Positions 46,450-54,242 of a stretch of DNA of 64,000 nt are shown here, piece after piece. The DNA lies in the NCBI RefSeq assembly GCF_900166635.1, contig NZ_LT800497.1, forward strand, positions 3,954,344 to 4,018,343, given 5' to 3'. The notes beneath the pieces were generated by a model. It did not search any database. It worked only from the letters and a program-made list of their open reading frames with translations, and was not told the origin of the DNA. Every line of letters starts with the position of its first letter. The stretch's first letter is position 1. The translations under genes and the position numbers were made by a program. The DNA is from Oceanobacillus timonensis (lineage in GTDB: Bacteria > Bacillota > Bacilli > Bacillales > Amphibacillaceae).

Positions 46450-46938
46450 TCAGCTCCTTTCTAGTCGTCTAAGATGTATAAACCGAGAAAAATAGACAAC
46501 TAAGACAACAATTACATGCAATCCAACCCATATCCAACTGAAAAAATCGGCTAAAAGATTTAAAACAAGAACAAACACTAAAAGAGCAATAGCAATACCA
46601 AGAAGGGTATTTAGCAGGATACGCTCTACTCGTTTATTAGGCTTCATATCTTTTTCTTCTATCCCTTTTTTCCTCCTCCACTTATTTCCTATGACTCTAA
46701 GAATCGGCATGACAATAGCTAAAAAGATAATGACATACAGCATACCTGCCAAAAAGGGATAACCCCTTGAGAAAAACTGCCTGTAAAAGCGCCAATAAAA
46801 GCAAATCCTAATACAATAAAACGATCGATTGTCGGAGTAAAAAAGGTAAGGTTACATATCTTTTTACCTTCTTCCAACATAATTTCATATCTTTCACTCC
46901 ACTCTTTAATGATTTGTTTAAATATTTCAAAAAATCAT
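46450..46938 (-). pseudogene. Small membrane protein gene split by apparent frameshifts
   Basis: An intact 3' part (46450-46752) encodes about 100 residues with two to three hydrophobic helices. Upstream, a different frame encodes a fitting N-terminal half (MLEEGKKICNLTFF, then FIVLGFAFIGAFTGSFSQG) from ATG 46880. The two join if one T is added to the T5 run at 46751-46755. A further T run (46929-46934) separates an earlier ATG at 46938. Mutation or homopolymer sequencing error are both possible. The family is unknown. Confidence 0.55.
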
Positions 46939-47121
46939 TATCAATGGCTCTTCAAATTGTTTTCGTAATGTTCTTTTCTCTAAATCACACCTATGAAAAT
47001 GAGAAAGCTGTTTCCCATAACTATACAAATACAGCTAAAAGGACGTGTGTTATACAGCTCATGTTTTCATAAAACTTACACCTTATATCCATCCCTTTCC
47101 AACGCTTTTTCACATTACAAT

Positions 47122-47148
47122 GTTTATAAAATGCTTGTCAGTGGAAAC
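47122..47148 (+). promoter_or_regulatory. Possible sigma-B promoter for the SDR gene
   Basis: GTTTAT (47122-47127) and a GTGGAAAC box (47141-47148) resemble the GTTTAA / GGGWAW elements of general-stress promoters, with a spacer of about 14-15 bases. The rest of 46939-47121 shows nothing else. Confidence 0.45.
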
Positions 47149-47192
47149 CTTTTAATAGACACATGATTAAATGGAATAAGGAGGAACACATC

Positions 47193-48059
47193 ATGGAACC
47201 GACAGAAATGCAGAAAAATAGTACTCCCAAACAAACACAAAATAAGCAGCCGGGAATCGAGTCAGAAATGAACCCGCTCCCGCATCAGCCGACAGATTAT
47301 ATAGGCACGGATAAATTGAAAGGGAAAAATGCACTGATTACCGGCGGTGACAGCGGAATTGGCCGCGCAGTTGCGATTTTATATGCAAAAGAAGGAGCAA
47401 ACGTCGCAATTTCTTATTTAAATGAACATGGTGATGCGGAAGAAACCAAGAATTTAGTAGAAGCAGAAGGTGTTCAATGCCTTCTTCTCCCTGGAGATAT
47501 TAAAGCAGAAGCCCATTGTATGGATTTAGTCGAGAAAACAGTAGAAGCATTTGGCGGTATCAATATTCTGGTTAACAATGCAGCGATTCAATTTGAACAG
47601 GAGAATGTGGAAGATATCCCTTCTGAACAATTTGAAGATGTATTCCGCGTGAATTTCTTCTCGCAATTTTATCTGACGAAAGCAGCTGTTCCGCATATGA
47701 AGGAAGGAGACTCCATTATTAGTACATCTTCTATTAATTCTTATCGTGGAAATGCCACATTAATGGATTACTCCGCAACAAAAGGTGCGATTACTTCCTT
47801 CATTAGAAGTATTGCACAAAGCCTTGCTAAAAAAGGGATTCGAGCGAACACCGTTGCTCCAGGACCTGTCTGGACACCGCTTATTCCCGCCTCATTTGAT
47901 GAAAATAAAGTGGAGAAATTTGGACAGGATTCTTTAATGGGACGCCCTGGTCAGCCGTCAGAGCATGCTTGGCCGTATGTTATGCTTGCCTCAAAAGAAG
48001 CTTCTTATATGACCGGACAAGCGATTCATATTAATGGAGGAACCTGGACATCTTCCTAA
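47193..48059 (+). CDS. SDR-family oxidoreductase (general stress protein 39-like)
   Basis: The 288-residue protein starts at ATG 47193 after AAGGAGGAACACATC. It has an extended N-terminal tail rich in Pro and Gln, then the Rossmann fold with TGGDSGIGRAVA (NAD(P) loop), NNAAIQ and the catalytic Ser-Tyr-Lys in STSSINSYRG and YSATKGA. The tail plus this core is the layout of YdaD/YhxC-type dehydrogenases, several of which are stress-induced in Bacillus. The substrate is unknown. Confidence 0.88.
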   Translation: MEPTEMQKNSTPKQTQNKQPGIESEMNPLPHQPTDYIGTDKLKGKNALITGGDSGIGRAVAILYAKEGANVAISYLNEHGDAEETKNLVEAEGVQCLLLPGDIKAEAHCMDLVEKTVEAFGGINILVNNAAIQFEQENVEDIPSEQFEDVFRVNFFSQFYLTKAAVPHMKEGDSIISTSSINSYRGNATLMDYSATKGAITSFIRSIAQSLAKKGIRANTVAPGPVWTPLIPASFDENKVEKFGQDSLMGRPGQPSEHAWPYVMLASKEASYMTGQAIHINGGTWTSS

Positions 48060-48060
48060 T

Positions 48061-48106
48061 AAAAAACAGCCTGTATTCTTTTCATTGCGAATACAGGCTG
48101 TTTTTT
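48061..48106. terminator. Bidirectional terminator between SDR and copper operon
   Basis: An 18-base perfect stem (48061-48078 with 48089-48106) with A and T runs at its ends can stop transcription from both sides. Confidence 0.93.
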
Positions 48107-48110
48107 ATTT

Positions 48111-48275
48111 CTACCCTATATCATTTGCTTTCACTTCTCCAACTTGCACCGTAGCATGATCATGTGGCTCTAAATCATTGCTTTCAAATGGATTACTCCC
48201 TGTGATTACACCATATGCAATAACAACCACACATACATAGGCAATCCCGATACTCACCCATTTTTTAATCGACAT
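48111..48275 (-). CDS. 54-residue membrane peptide, third gene of the copper operon
   Basis: This small gene begins at ATG 48275, three bases after the copA stop, with AAGGGAGG overlapping the end of copA. It encodes one hydrophobic helix (WVSIGIAYVCVVVIAYGVI) after a lysine pair, then a polar tail of about 28 residues with EPHDHATVQV. The helix, ribosome site, operon position and following terminator all support a real gene. I do not recognise a family. A role beside CopA, for example as a small subunit or metal handler, is only a guess. Confidence 0.72.
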   Translation of the reverse strand: MSIKKWVSIGIAYVCVVVIAYGVITGSNPFESNDLEPHDHATVQVGEVKANDIG

Positions 48276-48278
48276 GGA

Positions 48279-50705
48279 TTACGCCTCCCTTTTCAGCTTC
48301 AAGCGTTGAAGTCTGAGCGCATTGAGTACGACGGAAACGGAACTACATGCCATTGCCGCTCCGGCAACCCAAGGAGCTAATAGACCAATCGCAGCAACTG
48401 GAATCGACGCAGAATTGTAAGCAAAAGCGAAAAATAGATTTTGTTTGATATTCCGCATTGTTCTGGCGCTTAGCTCAATACTGTCAGCCACACTGTGTAA
48501 GTCACCGCGCATCAGTGTTACATCCGCTGCCTCAATTGCCACATCCGTTCCTGTTCCAATGGCCATTCCGATATCTGCAATTGCTAAAGCAGGAGCATCG
48601 TTAATACCGTCACCTACCATCGCTACTTTTTTGCCTTCCTGTTGGAGCCGCTTGATTTCATCTGCTTTCTGGTCTGGCAAAACCTCAGCAATCACACGAT
48701 CGACGCCAACCTCTTTTGCAATCGCCTGCGCAGTCCGTTCATTATCCCCTGTCAGCAGAATAACTTCCAGCTCTTGTTCATGCAAACGTTCAATTGCTTC
48801 TTTCGATGTTTCTTTTACGGTATCGGCAACGGCAATGATTCCTGAAAGCACGCCTTGAAAACCGACAAGCATGGCTGTTTTACCGGCAGCTTCCAGTTCT
48901 GTCATTGTTTCTTCGATATTGCTGATATCCATGTTTTGCTGTTCCATCAATTTTCTTGTTCCAATATAGAGAGGTTCTCCCTCCCATGTCACTTGGATAC
49001 CGGCTCCAGGTATCGATTCAAAATCTGTTGTTTCAATTAAATCAATATGCTGTTCTTCTGCGCCTTTCACAATGGCTTCCGCAAGTGGATGCTCGGAATG
49101 TTTCTCAGCGGAAGCAGCCATTTTTAATACATCTTCCTTCGCAGCATTTCCTTGAGGAATAACATCCGTCAGTGCGGGTTCCCCTTTTGTTACTGTTCCC
49201 GTTTTATCTAATACAATCGTTTCAATAGAGCGGGTGTTTTCTAAATACTCTCCACCTTTAAATAGTACACCTAGTTCCGCAGCTCTGCCTGAACCTGCCA
49301 TCACTGATGTTGGCGTCGCCAGACCAAGTGCACAAGGACATGCAATAACCAAGACGGTAATCGCAGGCACTAAGGCTGCACGTAAATCTCCAGGAGAAAC
49401 AAAAATGTACCAAACCAGGAATGTTACCACAGCAATACCAACCACGACGGGAACAAAGATACCAGATACACGGTCTGCTACACGCTGAATATCTGCTTTG
49501 CTTCCCTGTGCTTCTTCTACTACCTTCACAATTTGTGAAAGCGCGGTATCTTTTCCAATTTTTGTCGCTTCTACTGTCAGTATGCCATTTTTATTGATAG
49601 TAGAACCAATCGCTGTGTCGCCAATATTTTTATCCATCGGAATACTTTCCCCGGTAATCATTGACTCATCTACAGCTGATTTCCCTTTAACAATTGCTCC
49701 ATCAACAGGTATTTTTTCTCCGGGACGAACAATAATGTGATCGCCAACAGCTACTTCTTCAATAGCAATTTCCAGTTCCTCCCCGTCACGAATAACACGG
49801 GCTGTTTTTGCCTGCATATCTAACAGCTTTTTAATCGCCTGACCTGTACGTCCTTTAGCACGTACCTCAAATAATTTACCAAGCAATACTAATGTAATAA
49901 TCACGGAAGCAGCTTCAAAATATAATTCAGGCATGCCAGCCGCGCCTTGCATTTGCCATTCGATACCGAGAAAGATACTGTATAAATAGGCCACCGATGT
50001 TCCTAAAGCAACAAGCACATCCATATTCGCACTTTTATTTCGTAATGCTTTATAAGCTCCTACATAAAATTGCTTCCCTGCAATAAACTGAACAGGTGTC
50101 GCCAGTGCCAACTGCACCCATGGATTCATCAGCATATCCGGCGAATAAATAAAGGAAGTAAAGGAAAAATGGGTCACCATCGTCCATAATAAAGGTAAGG
50201 TTAAAATAGCAGAAAAGATAAATTTTCCGGTTTGATGACGAATTTCCTCTTCCTTCCGATTTGTTGTCTCTTCCTTCGAAACTTGAGGCTTAAGCGCGTA
50301 GCCAAGCTTCTTTACCACTTCCATCATATCCCGGGAAGTGACTTGATCTTCATTATATTCTACTGCAACATTTTCCAATGCAAAATTCACATTAGCTTCT
50401 GCCACGCCATCCATTTTATTTAATCGTTTCTCAATTCGGTTAGCGCAAGCTGCGCACGTCATTCCCTCTACATCAAAGGTCTGCTTTTCACGCTGCACAT
50501 GGTAACCCAACTGTTCAATTTTCTTCTCAAAATCCACTACAGACGTTTGCTCTGGATTATAGTGAATGGTCGATTTTTCAATCGCAAAGTTCACATTGGC
50601 ATCTTCCACACCGTCTACTCGCTTCAAGCCTTTCTCAATTCGGGTAGCACAAGCTGCACATGTCATCCCTTCAATAGGTAATGTAACTTCTTTTGTAGCT
50701 TCCAT
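48279..50705 (-). CDS. copA: Copper-exporting P1B-type ATPase
   Basis: This 808-residue pump expels Cu(I) at the cost of ATP. Two N-terminal heavy-metal domains show GMTCAAC (Cys16/Cys19 and Cys84/Cys87). The membrane CPC motif is in IACPCALGLATPTS. DKTGTVTKGE carries the phosphorylated aspartate, SEHPLAEAI the HP motif and MVGDGINDAPAL the hinge. It follows copZ after a hairpin and its own CsoR-like operator, so it may be expressed partly independently. Confidence 0.96.
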   Translation of the reverse strand: MEATKEVTLPIEGMTCAACATRIEKGLKRVDGVEDANVNFAIEKSTIHYNPEQTSVVDFEKKIEQLGYHVQREKQTFDVEGMTCAACANRIEKRLNKMDGVAEANVNFALENVAVEYNEDQVTSRDMMEVVKKLGYALKPQVSKEETTNRKEEEIRHQTGKFIFSAILTLPLLWTMVTHFSFTSFIYSPDMLMNPWVQLALATPVQFIAGKQFYVGAYKALRNKSANMDVLVALGTSVAYLYSIFLGIEWQMQGAAGMPELYFEAASVIITLVLLGKLFEVRAKGRTGQAIKKLLDMQAKTARVIRDGEELEIAIEEVAVGDHIIVRPGEKIPVDGAIVKGKSAVDESMITGESIPMDKNIGDTAIGSTINKNGILTVEATKIGKDTALSQIVKVVEEAQGSKADIQRVADRVSGIFVPVVVGIAVVTFLVWYIFVSPGDLRAALVPAITVLVIACPCALGLATPTSVMAGSGRAAELGVLFKGGEYLENTRSIETIVLDKTGTVTKGEPALTDVIPQGNAAKEDVLKMAASAEKHSEHPLAEAIVKGAEEQHIDLIETTDFESIPGAGIQVTWEGEPLYIGTRKLMEQQNMDISNIEETMTELEAAGKTAMLVGFQGVLSGIIAVADTVKETSKEAIERLHEQELEVILLTGDNERTAQAIAKEVGVDRVIAEVLPDQKADEIKRLQQEGKKVAMVGDGINDAPALAIADIGMAIGTGTDVAIEAADVTLMRGDLHSVADSIELSARTMRNIKQNLFFAFAYNSASIPVAAIGLLAPWVAGAAMACSSVSVVLNALRLQRLKLKREA

Positions 50706-50719
50706 TTAAACCATCTCCT

Positions 50720-50736
50720 ATACCTGTAAAGGGTAT
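50720..50736. promoter_or_regulatory. CsoR-like operator between copZ and copA
   Basis: ATACCTGTAAAGGGTAT has the TACC/GGGTA inverted core of CsoR sites and lies just before the copA ribosome site. Confidence 0.6.
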
Positions 50737-50754
50737 GTAGTTATTTAAAAAGAG

Positions 50755-50780
50755 GACCGTGTAAAATCCTTCACACGGTC
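50755..50780 (-). terminator. Terminator/attenuator between copZ and copA
   Basis: GACCGTGT (50755-50762) pairs with ACACGGTC (50773-50780); on the minus strand CTCTTTTT follows. It could make copZ mRNA more abundant than copA. Confidence 0.7.
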
Positions 50781-50809
50781 TGGAAAAGTTTAAATAAAAA
50801 CATTTTTAT

Positions 50810-51016
50810 TTAAACAACATCATAGCCTTGGTCTTCAATTGCTTCTGTGATTGCATCCAGTTTTACTTTTTCATTATCAAAGGAAACATCCACATTTCCT
50901 TCCTGAAGATGCACATTTACTGTATCCACACCGTCTAAACCGCCTACAGCTCCTTCAACAGCTTTTACACAATGATCACACGACATACCTTGTACTTGAA
51001 TCGTTTCGTTAGTCAT
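50810..51016 (-). CDS. copZ: Copper chaperone CopZ
   Basis: The 68-residue protein is a single heavy-metal-associated domain with the Cu(I)-binding motif GMSCDHC (Cys13 and Cys16) and the usual beta-alpha-beta-beta-alpha-beta pattern. It delivers copper to CopA, encoded just downstream. It is the first gene of the copper unit, and a CsoR-like operator lies 38 bases upstream. The csoR gene itself is not in this window. Confidence 0.95.
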   Translation of the reverse strand: MTNETIQVQGMSCDHCVKAVEGAVGGLDGVDTVNVHLQEGNVDVSFDNEKVKLDAITEAIEDQGYDVV

Positions 51017-51053
51017 TTTTTCTCCTCCTCTTACTTTCTATATTTATCATAAC

Positions 51054-51070
51054 ATACCCCTCGTAGGTAT
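51054..51070. promoter_or_regulatory. CsoR-like operator upstream of copZ
   Basis: ATACCCCTCGTAGGTAT contains the inverted TACC/GGTA core of copper-responsive CsoR operators and lies in the copZ promoter region. Confidence 0.7.
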
Positions 51071-51343
51071 TGTCAAGAACTTTACTTATTCCCTCACCTT
51101 TCGCTCTTAACAATAAGCATATAAAACTTGCTGTTCCAGGATGAATAGGATTGCTATTATCATGCTTGCATTTCGTTCAATCATTCTTCTATTTTTTAAA
51201 CAGGATAGGGTGTATATGAGATAAATTCGCTAGAATGCGTTATATTTCAACAAATTAGCCGATTTTATATGATTATCTAGTAAAAAACACTTCTTTTCGC
51301 AATTTTACGGCATTTTAACACTTATATAAGGGACATTGCCCAG

Positions 51344-51372
51344 TTGATACTCCCTTGTATTCCCGTTAATCT
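51344..51372 (+). promoter_or_regulatory. Possible sigma-A promoter of the betaine-binding protein
   Basis: TTGATA (51344-51349) and TAATCT (51367-51372) are 17 bases apart. The stretch 51071-51343 shows no gene or other signal. Confidence 0.45.
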
Positions 51373-51438
51373 TAAAGATAGTCTTATGAATCCATATTAT
51401 TTTTTAATAATCGAGTTATCAAAAATAAGGAGAATTTT

Positions 51439-52419
51439 ATGATGAAAAAGAAATTAAGTTATTGGTTAATTGGTTTTTCCTTCATCCTGCTCGCCGCATG
51501 TGGTGGTGAAACAACAAATGAAGGCGGTCCTATCGTTTTAGCCGATGAAGGCTGGGATAGTTTACGATTTCATAATGATGTCGCCGGTTTTATTATTTCC
51601 AACGGATATGGTCATGAAACAGAAACCATGACAGGATCCGCTGCTGCGCTAATGACTGGACTGGAAGATCAGGAAATTAATGTACATATGGAAGTATGGA
51701 CGCAGAACCTTGGAGAAAGCTATACAGAAGGTTTGGAAGATGGAGATTATCAAAAGGTTTCTGTGAACTTTGATGACAATTTCCAAGGCTTATATGTTCC
51801 TACATATATGATTGAAGGAGATCCGGAACGCGGAATCGAACCAATGACTCCTGACTTGGAATACGTTTCCGACCTCTCCGAGTATTGGGAGGTTTTCGAA
51901 GACCCGGATGACAGCAGCAAAGGGCGAATTGTCGGCGCTATATCCGGCTGGGAAGTCGATCAGATGCTTGCTGATGGCATTGACGAATACGGTTTGGATG
52001 AATACTATAACTACTTCCGCCCAGGTTCGGAATCAGCAATCAATATTTCCCTTTTAGACGCTTACGAAAGTGGCGAACCATGGGTTGGGTATAACTATGA
52101 ACCAAATTGGGTGATGGGCATGTATGATATGACACCGCTTTTGGAAGAAGATCCAGAAGGTCCACTTTCTGAAATGGGCGCCCAGGATATTGATATCGCC
52201 GTAAGCAATGATTTGGAGGAATGGGCACCGGAAGTTGTCGAATTTTTAAGCAACTATGAAACTTCTAGTGACATTGCCAATGATGCACTGCAATATATCC
52301 AGGAGGAAGATGCAAGTACGGAAGAAGCTGCTGAAAAATTCTTGAAAGAAAACGAGGATCTTTGGACAGAATGGGTGACAGATGAAGCAGAGGAAAAAGT
52401 AAAAGCGGCTTTGGAATAA
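51439..52419 (+). CDS. Glycine betaine/choline-type ABC substrate-binding lipoprotein
   Basis: The 326-residue protein starts at ATG 51439 after AAGGAG. The signal peptide ends in LLAAC, so it is a lipoprotein on the outer membrane face. The OpuAC domain is recognisable (DEGWDSLRFHNDVAGFII, LMTGLEDQEINVHMEVW, GYNYEPNWVMG); the tryptophan- and tyrosine-rich segments fit an aromatic cage for quaternary amines. The mature part is very acidic. No permease or ATPase gene adjoins, so it must partner with components elsewhere or act as a receptor. Confidence 0.85.
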   Translation: MMKKKLSYWLIGFSFILLAACGGETTNEGGPIVLADEGWDSLRFHNDVAGFIISNGYGHETETMTGSAAALMTGLEDQEINVHMEVWTQNLGESYTEGLEDGDYQKVSVNFDDNFQGLYVPTYMIEGDPERGIEPMTPDLEYVSDLSEYWEVFEDPDDSSKGRIVGAISGWEVDQMLADGIDEYGLDEYYNYFRPGSESAINISLLDAYESGEPWVGYNYEPNWVMGMYDMTPLLEEDPEGPLSEMGAQDIDIAVSNDLEEWAPEVVEFLSNYETSSDIANDALQYIQEEDASTEEAAEKFLKENEDLWTEWVTDEAEEKVKAALE

Positions 52420-52478
52420 AAAAGCAAATCTGACTGTTGTCATAGAGTTGCATTTTATTCGAGTCTGCAATGGCAAAA

Positions 52479-52526
52479 GAGCCGGAAGTACACAAATCAA
52501 ATCGTTTGCTGACTTTCGGCTCTTTC
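52479..52526 (+). terminator. Intrinsic terminator after the betaine-binding gene
   Basis: GAGCCGGAAGT (52479-52489) pairs with ACTTTCGGCTC (52512-52522; one wobble), followed by TTTC. Confidence 0.6.
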
Positions 52527-52561
52527 ATTCCTTATGCACCTTGCTCTTCACCATTTAAAAT

Positions 52562-52633
52562 TCATCTAAACTGCATATCTGCTTTGATGGAATCGGAAAC
52601 GGTACAATATTTTTCCTCGCCAAGGTGAATCAC
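52562..52633 (-). pseudogene. C-terminal remnant of an OsmC-family gene
   Basis: The frame encodes VIHLGEEKYCTVSDSIKAD and a few more residues to a stop at 52562. The EKYCxVS segment with its reactive-type cysteine is the C-terminal hallmark of OsmC/Ohr-like peroxide-defence proteins. A stop lies just upstream in frame and no further homology is visible, so only about 23 codons survive. Confidence 0.45.
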
Positions 52634-52640
52634 ACTTCAA

Positions 52641-52686
52641 TAAAAAAGTCCCGGCAATACCTGCTGGCATAATTACCGGAACCTTT
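52641..52686 (-). terminator. Intrinsic terminator of the sucrose operon
   Basis: On the minus strand AGGTTCCGG pairs with CCGGGACTT (two wobbles) and TTTTTT follows. Confidence 0.65.
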
Positions 52687-52697
52687 TTAAATTGATT

Positions 52698-54188
52698 CTA
52701 TAACATTTTCGGGTTTGATGAAGATAGATATTCCCACCTCTTTATATCAAAAGAGGCTGTCGTGTTTTCAGCAAATAGTTTAACCCCTTTACTTTCTTCT
52801 TTCGGAAAAATTCTTGTAGTAAAGACAAATTCACCTTCATTGACGAAAATCTCCACAGAAGAAGTATCTACAAACACACGTAAAGAAATGTTATTATCTG
52901 TACAGGTAACCTGGCGTACAGTACCATAATCTACAGCTATTGGAATTCCTGAATTTGTACGGTCAAGTACTATCTTATTACGTTTTGTGTCTAGATAAAT
53001 CAACGTTTCTTCTTCTTTTCCCGTACGCAGCTTTAATCCTGCAATACCATCTTCTACTGTCATATCGCAGTTCAGTTCGTAAACAGTATCCGAAAAATCA
53101 TCCAGCGTTCTTTCTTTTCCATTCAATTTACCATGCCATTCTGCCACAGAACCTCTCTTTTCGACCATTTCTTTTACCGGAGATTGATAGATTTTATTAT
53201 TTTTTATACGCAGTTCTCTTGGAATCGTTAAGCAATTTGCCCACATATCTTTATCAGCTGGGTAAGACGTATCTGGAAGTCCCATCCAGCCAATTAAAAT
53301 TTGGCGTCCATCTGGAGCCTGCGTTGTCTGAGGCGCATAAAAATCAAACCCGGCATCCAATTCTTGAAAGGTATCACTTTTGAAATGATGTTTTTCATCA
53401 TCAAAATGCCCAATAAAACATCCAGAGTTGTGCACATTTTGATAAGTGTCTCCTACTGGTTCAAGACCTTGAGGAGAAAGCATCAATACATCTTTTCCAT
53501 CCACTTGAAAGATATCCGGACACTCCCACATATATCCAAATTGTTCGTAGTCCGTTTTCAGCTCACCTTGACAGCTCCAGTCCAGCAAATCATCTGATTG
53601 ATAGAGAAGCAAACACCCAGTATGATTCTCTCTTTCTGCTCCTACAATCATATAAAATTTATCTTTGTGCTGCCATACTTTTGGATCCCGAAAATTCGCA
53701 GTATATCCATCCGGCTGTTTGGGAATAATCGGCTTCTCCTGCTTGATAATCTTTTCGTCTTTGTTCATCACAGCAAAGCTTTGACAAGATTCACGATTCC
53801 AGTTCTCATCACGTTTATTCGCAGTGTAGAATAAATACAATAATTCATCTTTAACAATACCTGTACCTGAGAAGATACCATGGCTCTCATGGTTATATTC
53901 AGGAGCCATTGCCAATCCTTTGTCTTCCCAATGAACCAAATCATTCGATTCCACATGATACCAATGCTTCATTCCATGAACAGGTCCAAAAGGGAACCAC
54001 TGGTAAAACAAGTGATACTTTCCCTGATAGAAAGCAAAGCCATTTGGATCATTTAATAACCCGTAAGGAGGCTGTATGTGAAACTGCTGTCTCCATATGC
54101 TTTTATGCACTTTTTCCAGTAATTTTTTTTCTTCTGTATCCGTCATTTCATGGTAATGACGATACCGCATGTCTCTTGTCCATTCCAT
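52698..54188 (-). CDS. scrB: Sucrose-6-phosphate hydrolase (GH32)
   Basis: The 496-residue enzyme cleaves sucrose-6-phosphate to glucose-6-phosphate and fructose. GH32 landmarks are LLNDPNGF (nucleophile aspartate near residue 47), NFRDPKVW and WECPDIF with the acid/base glutamate, followed by a C-terminal beta-sandwich. There is no signal peptide, as expected for a PTS-coupled intracellular invertase. It is the last gene of the operon, after scrA. Confidence 0.94.
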   Translation of the reverse strand: MEWTRDMRYRHYHEMTDTEEKKLLEKVHKSIWRQQFHIQPPYGLLNDPNGFAFYQGKYHLFYQWFPFGPVHGMKHWYHVESNDLVHWEDKGLAMAPEYNHESHGIFSGTGIVKDELLYLFYTANKRDENWNRESCQSFAVMNKDEKIIKQEKPIIPKQPDGYTANFRDPKVWQHKDKFYMIVGAERENHTGCLLLYQSDDLLDWSCQGELKTDYEQFGYMWECPDIFQVDGKDVLMLSPQGLEPVGDTYQNVHNSGCFIGHFDDEKHHFKSDTFQELDAGFDFYAPQTTQAPDGRQILIGWMGLPDTSYPADKDMWANCLTIPRELRIKNNKIYQSPVKEMVEKRGSVAEWHGKLNGKERTLDDFSDTVYELNCDMTVEDGIAGLKLRTGKEEETLIYLDTKRNKIVLDRTNSGIPIAVDYGTVRQVTCTDNNISLRVFVDTSSVEIFVNEGEFVFTTRIFPKEESKGVKLFAENTTASFDIKRWEYLSSSNPKML

Positions 54189-54242
54189 ATTATTTTCAGA
54201 AGCTCCTTCCTACATTCCTTTTTAATCTGTATATCACTGCCT

